Shown: in pieces, positions 16,529-25,962 of the stretch | Position numbering within the stretch: the first letter of the stretch is position 1 | Layout: each line of letters opens with the position of its first letter | DNA from: Paenibacillus prosopidis | Lineage (GTDB): Bacteria > Bacillota > Bacilli > Paenibacillales > Paenibacillaceae | NCBI RefSeq assembly: GCF_003337375.1 | Contig: NZ_QPJD01000001.1 | Coordinates: 62,001-126,000 of the forward strand | Reading direction: 5' to 3' | DNA length: 64,000 bases | Program-made: the position numbers and the translations under genes | Notes under the pieces: generated by a model | Database searches by the model: none | Told to the model about the DNA's origin: nothing | The model's input: the letters and a program-made list of their open reading frames with translations, nothing else

Positions 16529-17483
16529 AGGCGTAGGAGTCAGCCTGATGTCATATGAGGTCGTCAGCAATCTTGAGCGGCTGAAGGCCAAGCTGGATTT
16601 TGTGCAGGAAGCAGGCTTTGATACCGTAGAAATCCCGATTCAGGGGATGAACGTGATCACAAACGGTGAGATCGAAACGAAGAGGCTGCATGCATACGCG
16701 AAGCTGTTCAGCGATACTTCCTTACATTTTACCATGCATGCTCCTTTTGATCTTAATTTGTTCCGCCAAGGCGATGCTGCCTTTGAAAGCAAACTGTTTA
16801 TGACTTCACTTGAAGTAACGGGAGCGCTCGGATCGGAGGTTCTCGTCTACCATGTCGGACGATTTATCAGTGAAGAACAGTTTATATATCCTCATAGCTG
16901 GAGAAGTTTAACGATTGCCGAGAAGCAGCAATTGATGCAGCAGGAAGTCGACTTAATGCGTATCGCCGGGGATCGGGCCAAGCAGTTGAATGTGCGGATC
17001 GGGATGGAAAATATGCGGCCTTATCTGGATTGCCCTCATTATTGTTATTCAGTTGTACCGAAGGAACTGGCCCGGCAGGTAGCAGCCGTTAATCACTCCC
17101 ACGTAGGGATTACATTAGATATCGGGCATCTGTATCTTTCCACTCAGATGTACGGGCTTCATTTGCAGGAGGAACTGGAAGCGATGATGCCCTATATCCT
17201 GCATATTCATATGCATGATAACTTTGGCAAACCCTGCTTTTCGACGGAGAAAAACCAGTATGAGCTTACTCCGCATGGACGAGGCGACATGCATATGCCG
17301 ATCGGCAAGGGAGGCATTCCAATAGCGGAAATCGCAAAACTGATGGAAAATACAGCTATTAACGGATATCTCATTCACGAGGTCAGGGAGCAGTACGAAT
17401 CTCATTGGGCCGATCTGGCTCAAAAACATAATCTCTTGTTTCTGAAGTCAGATGCTCAAGATAAACAATATTATGCAGGTTGA
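16518..17483 (+). CDS. Sugar phosphate isomerase/epimerase-like TIM-barrel protein in the phn operon
   Basis: A 321-residue protein of the xylose-isomerase-like TIM-barrel type. Motifs consistent with the divalent-metal site include GMENMRP, GITLDIGH, HIHMHDN and the closing EVRE. The start is a TTG at 16518 with GAGGGGAG about 8 nt upstream, and it overlaps phnM and the following PHP gene (11 and 4 nt), so it is clearly part of the phosphonate operon. No standard C-P lyase step lacks an enzyme of this type. A role on a ribose phosphate late in the pathway, or in place of the missing phnN step, is only a guess. Confidence 0.85.
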   Translation: MKLRGVGVSLMSYEVVSNLERLKAKLDFVQEAGFDTVEIPIQGMNVITNGEIETKRLHAYAKLFSDTSLHFTMHAPFDLNLFRQGDAAFESKLFMTSLEVTGALGSEVLVYHVGRFISEEQFIYPHSWRSLTIAEKQQLMQQEVDLMRIAGDRAKQLNVRIGMENMRPYLDCPHYCYSVVPKELARQVAAVNHSHVGITLDIGHLYLSTQMYGLHLQEELEAMMPYILHIHMHDNFGKPCFSTEKNQYELTPHGRGDMHMPIGKGGIPIAEIAKLMENTAINGYLIHEVREQYESHWADLAQKHNLLFLKSDAQDKQYYAG

Positions 17484-18397
17484 TGTTACAAAGTATTACC
17501 AGAGGCAGGTGCGTGATTCAGGTGGTTAAACAAGGTAAAGTGGATTTGCATTGTCACACGAAGGCCTCGGACAATACGATGTCCGTCAGGGAGGTCATAG
17601 CAGCAGCGGAAGCTGCGGGAATCAGTCATCTTGCGATTACGGATCATGATACGACAATAGGGCTGGAGGAAGCTTTTACCCTTGGTCAGAGTCATGGGAT
17701 TGAGGTTATTCAAGGGATTGAGATATCCGCTTATGATTATGTGCGAAACAGAAGAGCACATATTCTCGGCTATTATATTAAACCGAATCACCCTGCGATC
17801 GCAGAGGTTTGTGATCCAATCGTGAAGCAGCGGCATGAAGCTTCCCGCCAAATGGTCATGAGATTAAATGAGGCCGGTTATGAGATTACCTGGGATCAAG
17901 TACAAGCCTATGCAGCAGGCGGATCGGCCGTTTATAAACAGCATATTATGCATGCTCTAATGGACCGCGGTTATTGCAGCGAAATCCTTGGCGACTTGCA
18001 CAAGCAACTGTTTTCACGCAGCGGTGAGGGCGGCGAGCCGGGGATTGCTTATATCCCGTTGCAGTATGCGGACGCCGTTTCCGCTATAGCGGCGATTCGT
18101 AAGGCGGGAGGCATTCCGGTGTTGGCGCATCCCGGGCAGCTGGACAATTATGATGCCATTGCCGACTGGACCCTCGCCGGTTTGGAGGGGATTGAGGTGT
18201 TTCATCCCTCCCACAACCGGGCCGCGGAAGAACAGAAGGCAAAAGAGTATGCGTCAAAATATAACCTGATCATGACGGGCGGTTCCGATTTTCACGGAGG
18301 GTACGGGAACGCTGACTACCCTCTGGGCAGTATGGATGCAGGGATGATCAATTTGCATGCATTAATAGAAAGAAAGTTGAAGCTGAGCGCTGTTTAA
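17480..18397 (+). CDS. PHP-domain cyclic phosphodiesterase, PhnPP type
   Basis: A 305-residue PHP-family metallohydrolase with the N-terminal DLHCHTKASD, then ITDHDTTIG, EISAY and the C-terminal TGGSDFHGG, which together bind three metals. In phosphonate operons lacking phnP, PHP proteins of this kind (PhnPP) open 5-phospho-alpha-D-ribosyl 1,2-cyclic phosphate, the C-P lyase product, and then remove a phosphate. Since no phnP is visible here, this gene probably fills that step. TTG at 17480 and ATG at 17483 are both possible starts, overlapping the previous stop; a later GTG at about 17513 is also open. It is the last gene of the operon. Confidence 0.85.
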   Translation: MMLQSITRGRCVIQVVKQGKVDLHCHTKASDNTMSVREVIAAAEAAGISHLAITDHDTTIGLEEAFTLGQSHGIEVIQGIEISAYDYVRNRRAHILGYYIKPNHPAIAEVCDPIVKQRHEASRQMVMRLNEAGYEITWDQVQAYAAGGSAVYKQHIMHALMDRGYCSEILGDLHKQLFSRSGEGGEPGIAYIPLQYADAVSAIAAIRKAGGIPVLAHPGQLDNYDAIADWTLAGLEGIEVFHPSHNRAAEEQKAKEYASKYNLIMTGGSDFHGGYGNADYPLGSMDAGMINLHALIERKLKLSAV

Positions 18398-18406
18398 TGC
18401 AGTGGG

Positions 18407-18441
18407 AATCATCCCCATCTTTCTTCATAGTGGGGATGATT
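18407..18441 (+). terminator. Terminator hairpin at the end of the phn operon
   Basis: A perfect 11-bp inverted repeat (18407-18417 with 18431-18441) with a 13-nt loop, ten bases after the PHP gene. The T-tail is short, so termination may be partial. Confidence 0.7.
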
Positions 18442-18477
18442 TGACGTTGACTTCACTATGGGGAAAAATGTTTTTTC

Positions 18478-19661
18478 TCATCTACGCCTCGTTAGCTTCC
18501 TTATTATTTTCTTAAAAATCATGGCTAAGAAAAAGAAGGCAGGGGCAGGGTCATCTATACTCCAAATTGCCGGAGCTTTTTTAACGAAATGGGATTTTAC
18601 GATTTGCAGGATGCTTAGCTGCTTGGTTCTGACATAATCCCGGCATGAGATGAGATCCTCAAACAAAAAGCAGAAAGCTATGCCCATATTACTCCTAACC
18701 GCATAACTTCCAATAGGCTTCCCAGTGAGCTCGTTATAGGCGAGCAGCGGGAAGTTTACTCCGCATTCTCTGAGAAGGGGATCCAGGGTAGTCGTTCTTG
18801 CATTCACTTCTAGCAAATAGTATTCTCCGGATACCGCATCCTTCTTGAACTCGATTTCAGCGAAACCCTTATAACCGATGGATTCTAAAAAGGGGGCTCC
18901 GATACGGTAAAGCTCCTCTACATATTTTTGCATTGTAAATGATGATGCGCCAAAGTTAATCGGGAACTGCCGCTGTTTTTGGCAGGTAACCCAGTGGGTA
19001 ACCTTGGAGTTTTGGTCCAAGTAAGCATCAAACGTGTAAACATGATCATCGAAGCCTGGAATAATTCTTTGCGATGACCTCAAGTTTGGCTTGTGACGAT
19101 TTCTCGATAGCTGCCCTCATTTCCTCCAAGTTATTGCATGTAAAAATTTTAGCTCTGAATGGATACAAAAGTGGGGGAATCAGTTGGTTTCACGATGCAC
19201 GGAAATCTGATTTCGGTAACCACCCGTTCTTCGAAGCCCTTCTCAGTTGGACTCAGAGATTCTGGTACTAATACACCGTGCTGTGTCGCTAGAGAGTGAA
19301 GATATTCTTTATCCATGATGCTGCTCCAAAATCCCTGATCGGTCATATTGATGTGGTAGTAATTTTTAAGTTCATCGAGATAAAAATCAATGAATTCTAC
19401 ATAAGGGTCCACGCTTGGGAATAGGACAGGCTTCGCTTCCTGTTTTTTGGCATAATCGATTAAATAACGCAAAAGTTCTTCTTTCTGTTTCCTATAATGA
19501 GGAACAATTAATTGTTCGCTTAAATATTTGGATTTAGCGCCATATGTATTTTCTTTGGAATGATCCATTGCGACAGTGTAGATGCCATTGGAGCCGAGGC
19601 CACGTATGATGCTTAAACCGGTATAAAAATTCGAGCCGAGTATGACAGCTTTATTTTCCAC
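18478..19661 (-). pseudogene. ATP-grasp ligase (carboxylate-amine ligase like), broken by two frameshifts
   Basis: Three pieces in three frames read as one ATP-grasp protein. The N-terminal piece starts at 19661 (ENKAVILGSNFYTGLSIIRG) and ends at a stop at 19149 just after KPTDSPTFVSI. The middle piece, with no start of its own, reads FRAKIFTCNNLEEMRAAIEK and onward through LEVI in the +1 frame. The last piece begins with RIIPGFDDHVYTFDAY at about 19068 and runs to 18478. Each junction is consistent with one extra base, at about 19160 and 19068. The C-terminal part retains GFAEIEFKKD and LLEVNARTTT, the metal-binding ATP-grasp core. The family resembles D-aspartate ligase-type and carbamoyl-phosphate-like ligases encoded singly in Bacillales. 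Two assembly errors would be the alternative to true decay. Confidence 0.8.
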
Positions 19662-19837
19662 GAAATAACACTCGCTTCCTTAACCATATTAGTTATTAAT
19701 GTCATTCGAGATGATTCGTTATTAACCTCTAAGTTTTAGAAAATATCTTATAAAAAGGAAGGATGGGCTGGGGGAACGATCAGACAATCGTTTGAAGGTG
19801 GGGGATCATATATAAAACTTATTGTTAACTTGACTAT

Positions 19838-19887
19838 AAAAACCGAGCGTTTCTGGGTTATTTGCCCAAATAACGCGCTCGGTTTTT
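19838..19887. terminator. Bidirectional terminator downstream of the metallo-hydrolase gene
   Basis: Outer stem 19838-19849 with 19876-19887, inner stem 19857-19863 with 19868-19874. The plus strand ends in eight T, the minus strand in five T. Most likely it stops the leftward hydrolase transcript before the ATP-grasp remnant. Confidence 0.88.
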
Positions 19888-19912
19888 TTTATTAAAAGGT
19901 AATCAAAATGAG

Positions 19913-20671
19913 CTAAAAAGAAATAACTTCTCCATCATCAGGAACAATAGTGCTATGCTCCAGGCTTCGCTCCTTTAGAAATGCTCTGAGATGCTGACGT
20001 TTGAATGTACAATGGCTAATCGCATCCATATGAACGGCAACGATCTTCGTGGCTGGCGACAACTGCGCAATGCGAACGATATCTTCGGCAGACATCGTAA
20101 TAACAGTTCCTAACAGCATCTGTGCGCGCGGCGTATTCAAGATCGCAATATCCGGAAGAGTCGCTCGGAATACCTCTTCGATAGCTGGGGTGTAAATACA
20201 GTCACCGACAATGTAAATTGAACCGTCCGCTGACGTACTTACAATGAATCCGGATACCGGGCCAAGCAGCTTGGCAACGACACCTTTGGCATGTTGTCCT
20301 TTAATCCGTTTTAACTGAATTCCAGACCATACTAACGAATCATGAATGACGTGTACATTGAAGAAACCGGCGGTTTGTAAGAAAGCCTGATCCTCAGGTT
20401 GGCAAAAGACAGGTATCCTCTTGTTCAGAACGGTGATTGCCCTTTGATCCAAATGGTCAAAATGCCGGTGTGTCAAGAGTATCGCATCCATGTCTTCAAA
20501 GAAATGAAGCGGAACAGGCAGCGGAGTTAGCGGATTTCTGCGAAGTGATCGAGTGAAAGGAACCGGCGGAAGATCGCCTACGTCACTTAGCATAGGATCC
20601 ACAAGTATTTTTTTGCCGTTTATGGTTACTACCGATGTAGCATTGCGAATGTGTTGAATTGAAATTGGCAT
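19913..20671 (-). CDS. MBL-fold metallo-hydrolase (UlaG-like)
   Basis: About 252 residues of the metallo-beta-lactamase fold: N-terminal strand and ATSVVTINGKKILVDPML, then the metal motif THRHFDHLD (HxHxDH degenerate to HRHFDH), GQHAKG, the IYIVGDCIYTP aspartate and AVHMDAISH. This resembles UlaG and related hydrolases; substrate unknown. The ATG at 20671 has AAGAAGGAG 9 nt upstream; the TTG at 20680 lies inside that site. The gene is divergent from a TetR regulator, and its promoter carries one of the two operator copies, so it is probably the regulated target. Confidence 0.85.
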   Translation of the reverse strand: MPISIQHIRNATSVVTINGKKILVDPMLSDVGDLPPVPFTRSLRRNPLTPLPVPLHFFEDMDAILLTHRHFDHLDQRAITVLNKRIPVFCQPEDQAFLQTAGFFNVHVIHDSLVWSGIQLKRIKGQHAKGVVAKLLGPVSGFIVSTSADGSIYIVGDCIYTPAIEEVFRATLPDIAILNTPRAQMLLGTVITMSAEDIVRIAQLSPATKIVAVHMDAISHCTFKRQHLRAFLKERSLEHSTIVPDDGEVISF

Positions 20672-20693
20672 TAAGAACAACTCCTTCTTTTTA

Positions 20694-20707
20694 ATACCGA
20701 CCGGTCT
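20694..20707. promoter_or_regulatory. TetR operator copy 1
   Basis: ATACCGACCGGTCT, a 14-bp near-palindrome of the class bound by TetR dimers, sits just upstream of the hydrolase start. Its inverse copy is at 20815-20828 with two differences. Confidence 0.6.
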
Positions 20708-20814
20708 GTTTTAAATTAGCATAAATTTGTTTCTTTATCAAGCATATTTTTCCATAAAAATTGTCTGAAGCTTCTTCTTAGGTGTTGTACTCGACAAGAG
20801 AGTGTGCTACTTTA

Positions 20815-20828
20815 AGACCAATCGGTAT
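20815..20828. promoter_or_regulatory. TetR operator copy 2
   Basis: AGACCAATCGGTAT, the reverse complement of copy 1 at 12 of 14 positions, lies 23-36 bp upstream of the TetR start. Two copies at the two ends of a divergent promoter region suggest joint repression of both genes. Confidence 0.6.
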
Positions 20829-20850
20829 TTTTTTGAAATGAGGGTTGGAT

Positions 20851-21450
20851 ATGGGGAAGGGACAAGTTACGAAAGAACACATTATACGCCAGTCAGCTGG
20901 TTTGTTTAATACGAAAGGGTATACTGGCACATCTCTGTCCGAGATTATCGAACGCTGCAATGTCCGCAAGGGAGGCATTTATAATCATTTTGAAAATAAG
21001 GATGAGATCGCGCTGGCTGCATTTGATTATTCATTTACGCAATTAAAGAATCTGCTGGCCGAAGCACTGGCAAAGTGTTCTGACCCAACGGATAAAATGC
21101 TGGCGATATGTGATGTGTACGTAACGCTTATTGAACAGGATGCATGTGAGGGCGGGTGCCCCATACTTAATACCGCAGTTGAGAGCGACGATGGTCACCC
21201 GCTGTTAAAGGAAAGGGCCCAGCTTGCAATGACTGAGCTGATTACGGCCTTGGAGAATATTATTAAGGAAGGCATCAATCAGCAAGAATTTCGAAGGGAT
21301 ATCGATGTGGAAGCTGCGTGCAGTGTGGTAATCGCTCTATTCGAAGGCGGGGTTATGCTGAGCAAATTGTATGATGATAGTAAGTATATCCGGTATTGCA
21401 CCGACCAAGTAAGGGCTTATATTAAGGGGAATATGGGTGTTGGAGCCTAG
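20851..21450 (+). CDS. TetR/AcrR family transcriptional regulator
   Basis: About 199 residues. The N-terminal HTH is typical (HIIRQSAGLFNTKGYTGTSL, then GGIYNHFENKDEIA), and the C-terminal domain has the TetR_C-like run DACEGGCPILNTAVESDD, which matches the subgroup controlling short-chain electrophile and hydrolase genes. It likely represses itself and the divergent metallo-hydrolase. The ATG at 20851 follows ATGAGGG at good spacing. The gene ends at a terminator shared with gcvPB. Confidence 0.92.
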   Translation: MGKGQVTKEHIIRQSAGLFNTKGYTGTSLSEIIERCNVRKGGIYNHFENKDEIALAAFDYSFTQLKNLLAEALAKCSDPTDKMLAICDVYVTLIEQDACEGGCPILNTAVESDDGHPLLKERAQLAMTELITALENIIKEGINQQEFRRDIDVEAACSVVIALFEGGVMLSKLYDDSKYIRYCTDQVRAYIKGNMGVGA

Positions 21451-21519
21451 GCTTCTTGTGATGTTTAACCCCGTTAAAATGTCATTTAAGATGAATCACT
21501 ATCAACCTCTAAATATTAC

Positions 21520-21568
21520 AAAAAAGAAGCGGCCCAAGTAGATAATTAAATGGGCGAGCTTCTTTTTT
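21520..21568. terminator. Bidirectional terminator between tetR and gcvPB
   Basis: Left arm 21520-21535, right arm 21551-21568, with A/T runs on both sides so that it works in both directions for the converging genes. Confidence 0.9.
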
Positions 21569-21606
21569 GTATATTAATCTAGTTTAAAACAGCGGAGTCG
21601 GGTTTG

Positions 21607-23064
21607 TTACCCGCATGTGCAGTTCAGCACCGGCTTACGGGCGGCGGTCGCCTCGTCGAGACGCTTAACGACCGTCGTATAAGGCGCGTTGATGACCAGC
21701 TCCGGCGTAGTTTCCGCTTCCTTTGCGATTTGAATCATCGTATCGATAAAGCTGTCGAGCGTTTCTTTGCTCTCTGTTTCAGTCGGCTCGATCATGATGC
21801 ATTCCTCGACGTTAAGCGGGAAATAGATGGTCGGCGGATGATAGCCGAAATCGAGCAGCCGCTTGGCTACGTCAAGCGTGCGGACGCCGTACTGCTTCAG
21901 CTTCTTACCGGACAAGACGAACTCGTGCTTGCAAAGTCCCGGATAGGCGACCTCGTAATAGGGTGCGAGGCGGTGCATCATGTAGTTGGCGTTCAGCACC
22001 GCGAGCTCCGATACGCGGCGAAGGCCGTCCGGACCATACGTACGGATGTACGTGTAGGCGCGGACCAGGATGCCGAAGTTGCCGTAGTACGCCTTCACGC
22101 GACCGATTGATTGCGGCCGGTCGTAATCCCAATAGAACGTTCCGTCCCCGCGCTTGCCGACGATCGGCTTAGGCAGGAATGGGATGAGCTTGCTTTTCAC
22201 GCCTACGGGACCGGCGCCAGGGCCGCCGCCGCCATGCGGTGTGCTCATCGTCTTGTGCAGGTTCAAATGGACGACGTCAAAGCCCATGTCGCCGGGACGC
22301 GTAATGCCCATGATGGCATTGGAATTCGCGCCGTCGTAGTAGAGCAAGCCGCCTGCATCGTGAACAATTTCGGCGATTTCGACGATTTGCTCCTCAAACA
22401 GGCCGAGCGTGCTCGGATTCGTAAGCATGAGAGCTGCAGTGTCGCTTCCGACTACTGCGCGCAGTGCGTCAAGATCGACCATGCCGCGCTCATTGGACTT
22501 GATCGTAATCGTATCGTAGCCGGCAACCGTTGCGCTGGCTGGATTCGTTCCGTGCGAGGAGTCCGGCACGATAACCTTCGTGCGCTGCTCGCCGCGGCTT
22601 TCGTGATAGGCGCGGATCAGCATGAGGCCAGTCCATTCGCCATGCGCGCCGGCGGCGGGCTGCAGCGTCACCTGGTCCATGCCGGTCAACGCAGTGATAT
22701 CGTTCTGCAGCGTATACAACATTTCCAGAGCGCCTTGAATGCTTTCCTCGGGCTGGTAAGGGTGGATCTTGGCGAAGCCGGCGAACCGGGCGACATCCTC
22801 GTTAATTTTCGGATTGTATTTCATGGTGCAGGAGCCGAGCGGATAGAAGCCGTTGTCGATGCCGAAGTTGCGGCGCGACAATTCCGTATAGTGGCGAATG
22901 ATGTCGACCTCGTATACCTCGGGCAGCTCCGCAGACTTGCTGCGCAGAAGACCCGCTGGAATCAACGCCGAAGCATCCGTCTCCGGGACGTCGCATTCGG
23001 GCAGCGAATAGGCGACGCGCCCTGGCTTGCTTAATTCGAATATTAGCGCTTTTTCCGATTTCAT
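21607..23064 (-). CDS. gcvPB: GcvPB, glycine dehydrogenase (decarboxylating) subunit 2
   Basis: A 485-residue PLP enzyme. With GcvPA it forms the two-subunit P protein that decarboxylates glycine and passes the aminomethyl group to lipoyl-GcvH. The PLP lysine lies in [16 protein letters not shown]; the Gly-rich loop and [10 protein letters not shown] are family landmarks. It overlaps gcvPA by 4 nt and is the last gene of the gcvT-gcvPA-gcvPB operon, which is controlled by the upstream tandem glycine riboswitch. GC content of the three genes is higher than most of the window. Confidence 0.97.
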   Translation of the reverse strand: MKSEKALIFELSKPGRVAYSLPECDVPETDASALIPAGLLRSKSAELPEVYEVDIIRHYTELSRRNFGIDNGFYPLGSCTMKYNPKINEDVARFAGFAKIHPYQPEESIQGALEMLYTLQNDITALTGMDQVTLQPAAGAHGEWTGLMLIRAYHESRGEQRTKVIVPDSSHGTNPASATVAGYDTITIKSNERGMVDLDALRAVVGSDTAALMLTNPSTLGLFEEQIVEIAEIVHDAGGLLYYDGANSNAIMGITRPGDMGFDVVHLNLHKTMSTPHGGGGPGAGPVGVKSKLIPFLPKPIVGKRGDGTFYWDYDRPQSIGRVKAYYGNFGILVRAYTYIRTYGPDGLRRVSELAVLNANYMMHRLAPYYEVAYPGLCKHEFVLSGKKLKQYGVRTLDVAKRLLDFGYHPPTIYFPLNVEECIMIEPTETESKETLDSFIDTMIQIAKEAETTPELVINAPYTTVVKRLDEATAARKPVLNCTCG

Positions 23065-24410
23065 ACGCTCGCCTCCAGTTCGCCGATGAATCGGTCGATT
23101 TCATCTTTCGTCCGCCGTTCAGTGACAGCGATGAGCATACGGCCTTTCAGTTCGGGATAAGGGATGCCGAGTTCGTAGCCGCCGATGTAGCCGGCCTTAA
23201 GCAGCTTCGCGTTCACGTTCTTCAAGTCGGCGCCGTCCGGCAGCTTTACGACGAACTCGTTGAAGAACGGGGAGGCGAACTCCAGTGACAGGGAGCTTTG
23301 GGTAATGCGGTCTGCCGCGTAATGCGATTTACGGACGTTGAGCAGCGCGGCCTCCTGCATGCCTGCCTTGCCGAGGGTTGACATATAGACGGAGGCGCAC
23401 AGTGCCAGCAGCGCCTGGTTCGAGCATATATTCGACGTCGCTTTCTCGCGGCGGATATGCTGCTCGCGCGCTTGAAGCGTAAGCACGAACCCGCGCTTGC
23501 CGTCCTGATCGACGGTCTGGCCGACGATTCGGCCGGGAATACGGCGCATAAGCGGCTCGGTTACGGCGAAGAACCCGCAGGTCGGGCCGCCGAGCGATGC
23601 CGGGATGCCAAGCGGCTGGGCGTCGCCGACGACGATATCAGCGCCAAGCTCGCCAGGCGATTCAAGCAAACCGAGCGATATCGGATTCACGCTGAGCACG
23701 AGCAAAGCCTTCTTGGCATGAACGAGCGGCTCGATCGCCCGCACGTCCTCGATGCAGCCGAAAAAGTTCGGCGATTGCAGAAGTACGGCGGCTGTATCAT
23801 CCGTGATAGCGGCGGCCAGCGCCTCCGCGTCGGTGACGCCGTCCTTAAAGCCGACCTCGATCACCTCAAGGCCGAGGCCGTGCGCGGAGGTGAGTACAAT
23901 GTCTCTCGCTTCCGGATGAACGGCGCGGGAGACGACGACCTGCTTCCTCTTCGTCGCGCCGCTGGCAAGTGCTGCGGCCTCCGCGAGGGCGGTGGCGCCG
24001 TCATACATGCTGGCGTTGGCCACCTTCATCCCGGTCAGCTCGCAAATATAGGATTGAAATTCGAAAATCGCCTGCAGCTCGCCTTGGCTGATCTCCGGCT
24101 GGTAAGGGGTGTAAGCCGTATAAAATTCGGAACGGGAGAGGATATGGTTGATAACAACGGGAATATGATGATCGTACAGCCCCGCGCCGAGAAAGCTGGC
24201 ATAACGGTCGAAATCAGCATTGCGGTCGGCAAGCCCGCGCATATGCTTCAGGAGCGCCGGCTCATTGAGCCTTCCGGACATCGGAAGGACGCCGGGATAG
24301 CGGACGGCAGCGGGAATGTCGGCGAACAAGTCCTCTATGGATTCGGCGCCGACCGTGGCGAGCATGTCGGCCTGGTCCTGTTCCGTCACCGGCAAATAAC
24401 GATGCTTCAT
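23061..24410 (-). CDS. gcvPA: GcvPA, glycine dehydrogenase (decarboxylating) subunit 1
   Basis: A 449-residue subunit homologous to the N-terminal half of the single-chain P protein. It has the expected [20 protein letters not shown] and the [14 protein letters not shown] motif. The subunit lacks the PLP lysine, which is in GcvPB. It overlaps both gcvT (4 nt) and gcvPB (4 nt), giving tight coupling of P-protein subunits. Full length for the family. Confidence 0.97.
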   Translation of the reverse strand: MKHRYLPVTEQDQADMLATVGAESIEDLFADIPAAVRYPGVLPMSGRLNEPALLKHMRGLADRNADFDRYASFLGAGLYDHHIPVVINHILSRSEFYTAYTPYQPEISQGELQAIFEFQSYICELTGMKVANASMYDGATALAEAAALASGATKRKQVVVSRAVHPEARDIVLTSAHGLGLEVIEVGFKDGVTDAEALAAAITDDTAAVLLQSPNFFGCIEDVRAIEPLVHAKKALLVLSVNPISLGLLESPGELGADIVVGDAQPLGIPASLGGPTCGFFAVTEPLMRRIPGRIVGQTVDQDGKRGFVLTLQAREQHIRREKATSNICSNQALLALCASVYMSTLGKAGMQEAALLNVRKSHYAADRITQSSLSLEFASPFFNEFVVKLPDGADLKNVNAKLLKAGYIGGYELGIPYPELKGRMLIAVTERRTKDEIDRFIGELEASV

Positions 24411-25516
24411 GATTGGGCAGCTCCTTTTTTATAGAATGGCGTCTTCACGACTTGCGCTTTCAGATGCTTGCCGCGAATTTCAACCCATACTTCGGTATTG
24501 ATACCCGCGTAGGCGGCATCTATTAGCGCCAGTCCGAGATTGCGCTTCAGCGTCGGAGACTGCGTGCCGGTTGTAACCTCCCCGATCAGGGAGCCTTCCG
24601 CATAGACGGGATAATGCGAGCGTGGAATGCCGCGATCGATCAGCTCAAGCCCGACAAGCTTGCGCGGCACGCCTTCGTTCTTCTGAAGCACGAGCGCATC
24701 GCGTCCGATGAAGCTGCCTTTGTCCAGCTTCACGAAGAAGCCGAGGCCGGCTTCGAGCGGCGAAATGGACTTCGACAGCTCTTGGCCGTATAGCGGCAGC
24801 CTTGCTTCGAAGCGAAGCGTATCGCGTGCGCCAAGTCCTGCCGGAATAAGACCGTTCGGTTCGCCTGAGGCAAGCAGTTCCTTCCAGATGGCCGGAGCGT
24901 CGCTCGCCGCGCAATAGATTTCGAAGCCGTCCTCACCGGTATAGCCGGTTCGGGAGAGAAGTGCGGGAGCGCCGCATACGTCTGCCTGATGAATGAAATG
25001 GAAAGAGGGCAGCGAATCAATCGGCGAATCCGTCACCTTCGAGAGAATTGCTGCGGCTTCCGGACCCTGCAGGGCGAGAAGCGCCGTTTCGGACGAAACG
25101 TTCTCGATGACGACGTCGCCGATGAGATGGTCCAGCAGCCATTGCAGGTCTTTGTCGATATTGGATGCGTTCACGACGAGCATGAATTGATCAGCCGACA
25201 GCTTGTAGACTAGCAGATCGTCAACCGTGCCGCCGCTTTCGTAGCACATTAGCGTATATTGGGCCTGACCGACGGAAAGCCTCGAGACGTCATTGGTCAC
25301 CATCTGCTGCAGGAACTTCTCGGCGTATTGCCCGGTTACGATAAATTCGCCCATATGGGAAACGTCGAACAGCCCGGCCTGTCTACGTACAGCTTCATGC
25401 TCGCGTACGATACCGTGAAACTGAACCGGCAGGTCCCAGCCGCCGAAATCGATGCAGCGGATGGAAGGAAAGTCCGCATATAGCGGGTAGAGCGGGGTGC
25501 GTTTTAATGAACTCAT
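24407..25516 (-). CDS. gcvT: GcvT, aminomethyltransferase (T protein)
   Basis: A 369-residue T protein that moves the methylene group from lipoyl-GcvH to tetrahydrofolate with release of ammonia. Family features: N-terminal [25 protein letters not shown] start, FDVSHMGEF, the [19 protein letters not shown] stretch, and [13 protein letters not shown] with the folate-contacting acidic residue. First gene of the operon. The start at 25516 is preceded by AGAGGTGAAGAG. Its 5' leader of roughly 350 nt holds the tandem glycine riboswitch and terminator. Confidence 0.97.
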   Translation of the reverse strand: MSSLKRTPLYPLYADFPSIRCIDFGGWDLPVQFHGIVREHEAVRRQAGLFDVSHMGEFIVTGQYAEKFLQQMVTNDVSRLSVGQAQYTLMCYESGGTVDDLLVYKLSADQFMLVVNASNIDKDLQWLLDHLIGDVVIENVSSETALLALQGPEAAAILSKVTDSPIDSLPSFHFIHQADVCGAPALLSRTGYTGEDGFEIYCAASDAPAIWKELLASGEPNGLIPAGLGARDTLRFEARLPLYGQELSKSISPLEAGLGFFVKLDKGSFIGRDALVLQKNEGVPRKLVGLELIDRGIPRSHYPVYAEGSLIGEVTTGTQSPTLKRNLGLALIDAAYAGINTEVWVEIRGKHLKAQVVKTPFYKKGAAQS

Positions 25517-25558
25517 CTCTTCACCTCTTTAGCGTAGGATAGGTGCCGATAATAAAAT

Positions 25559-25630
25559 AGGACAGGCAAAAGGAAACACTATACGGGCGAAGCAAGCTTA
25601 GCCCGCATAGTTGTCCTTCTGCTCTGTCCT
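25559..25630 (-). terminator. Expression-platform terminator of the gcvT leader
   Basis: On the minus strand, AGGACAGAG (the 3' side of the second aptamer's P1) can pair with CTGTCCT at the distal end, with a strong inner stem (ACTATGCGGGC with GCCCGTATAGT) between them, followed by TATTTTATT. The overlap with P1 means glycine binding should prevent the terminator, an ON switch. Confidence 0.75.
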
Positions 25631-25840
25631 TTGTACCTGAGAGTTGCCTCCACACATAAAGTAAGTGATATTAAATGTTACTTATGTGTGAGTTTCCCCT
25701 TGGGTGATCCTATGCCTAGGATTCTCTCCAGAGATGCGTCCGGTAAAGGTCCTTTTGCCTGAGAGATTCACCGTTTAACCGGCTTACTCCTTCGGCGTTA
25801 CCCGTAATCGGTAATCTCTCCCGCTACCATCATCCGCTTA
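25622..25840 (-). ncRNA. Tandem glycine riboswitch of the gcvT-gcvPA-gcvPB operon
   Basis: Two consecutive glycine aptamers on the minus strand. Aptamer 1 (about 25840-25725) shows GGGAGAG, GCCGAAGGAGTAA, ATCTCTCAGGCAAAAGGACC and closes with CTCTGGAGAG. Aptamer 2 (about 25720-25622) shows CACCCAAGGGGAAA, a long P3-type hairpin, and AACTCTCAGGTACAAAGGACAGAG. These conserved cores match the gcvT element. It senses glycine and turns on its degradation genes. Confidence 0.95.
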
Positions 25841-25871
25841 TTCGGTTTTCGTTTTACCTGTTCCTGTAAAT

Positions 25872-25902
25872 ATTATAAGCGCTGTTCGCAGCACCGTGTC
25901 AA
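25872..25902 (-). promoter_or_regulatory. Promoter of the gcvT leader
   Basis: On the minus strand TTGACA (25902-25897) and TATAAT (25877-25872) are both perfect consensus boxes, separated by 19 bp, longer than the usual 17. Transcription would start near 25865, just before the first aptamer. Confidence 0.6.
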
Positions 25903-25962
25903 CAATTATTTCATTAGAAAATGTTTATTGTAAGCTATATTGACATGGCTCGTCCGCTGTTT

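Noticed and set aside
22111..24434. Long plus-strand open frames (307 and 325 codons) opposite gcvPB and gcvPA
   Set aside because: They mirror the codon bias of GC-rich genes on the other strand, have no family motifs, and carry no ribosome sites.
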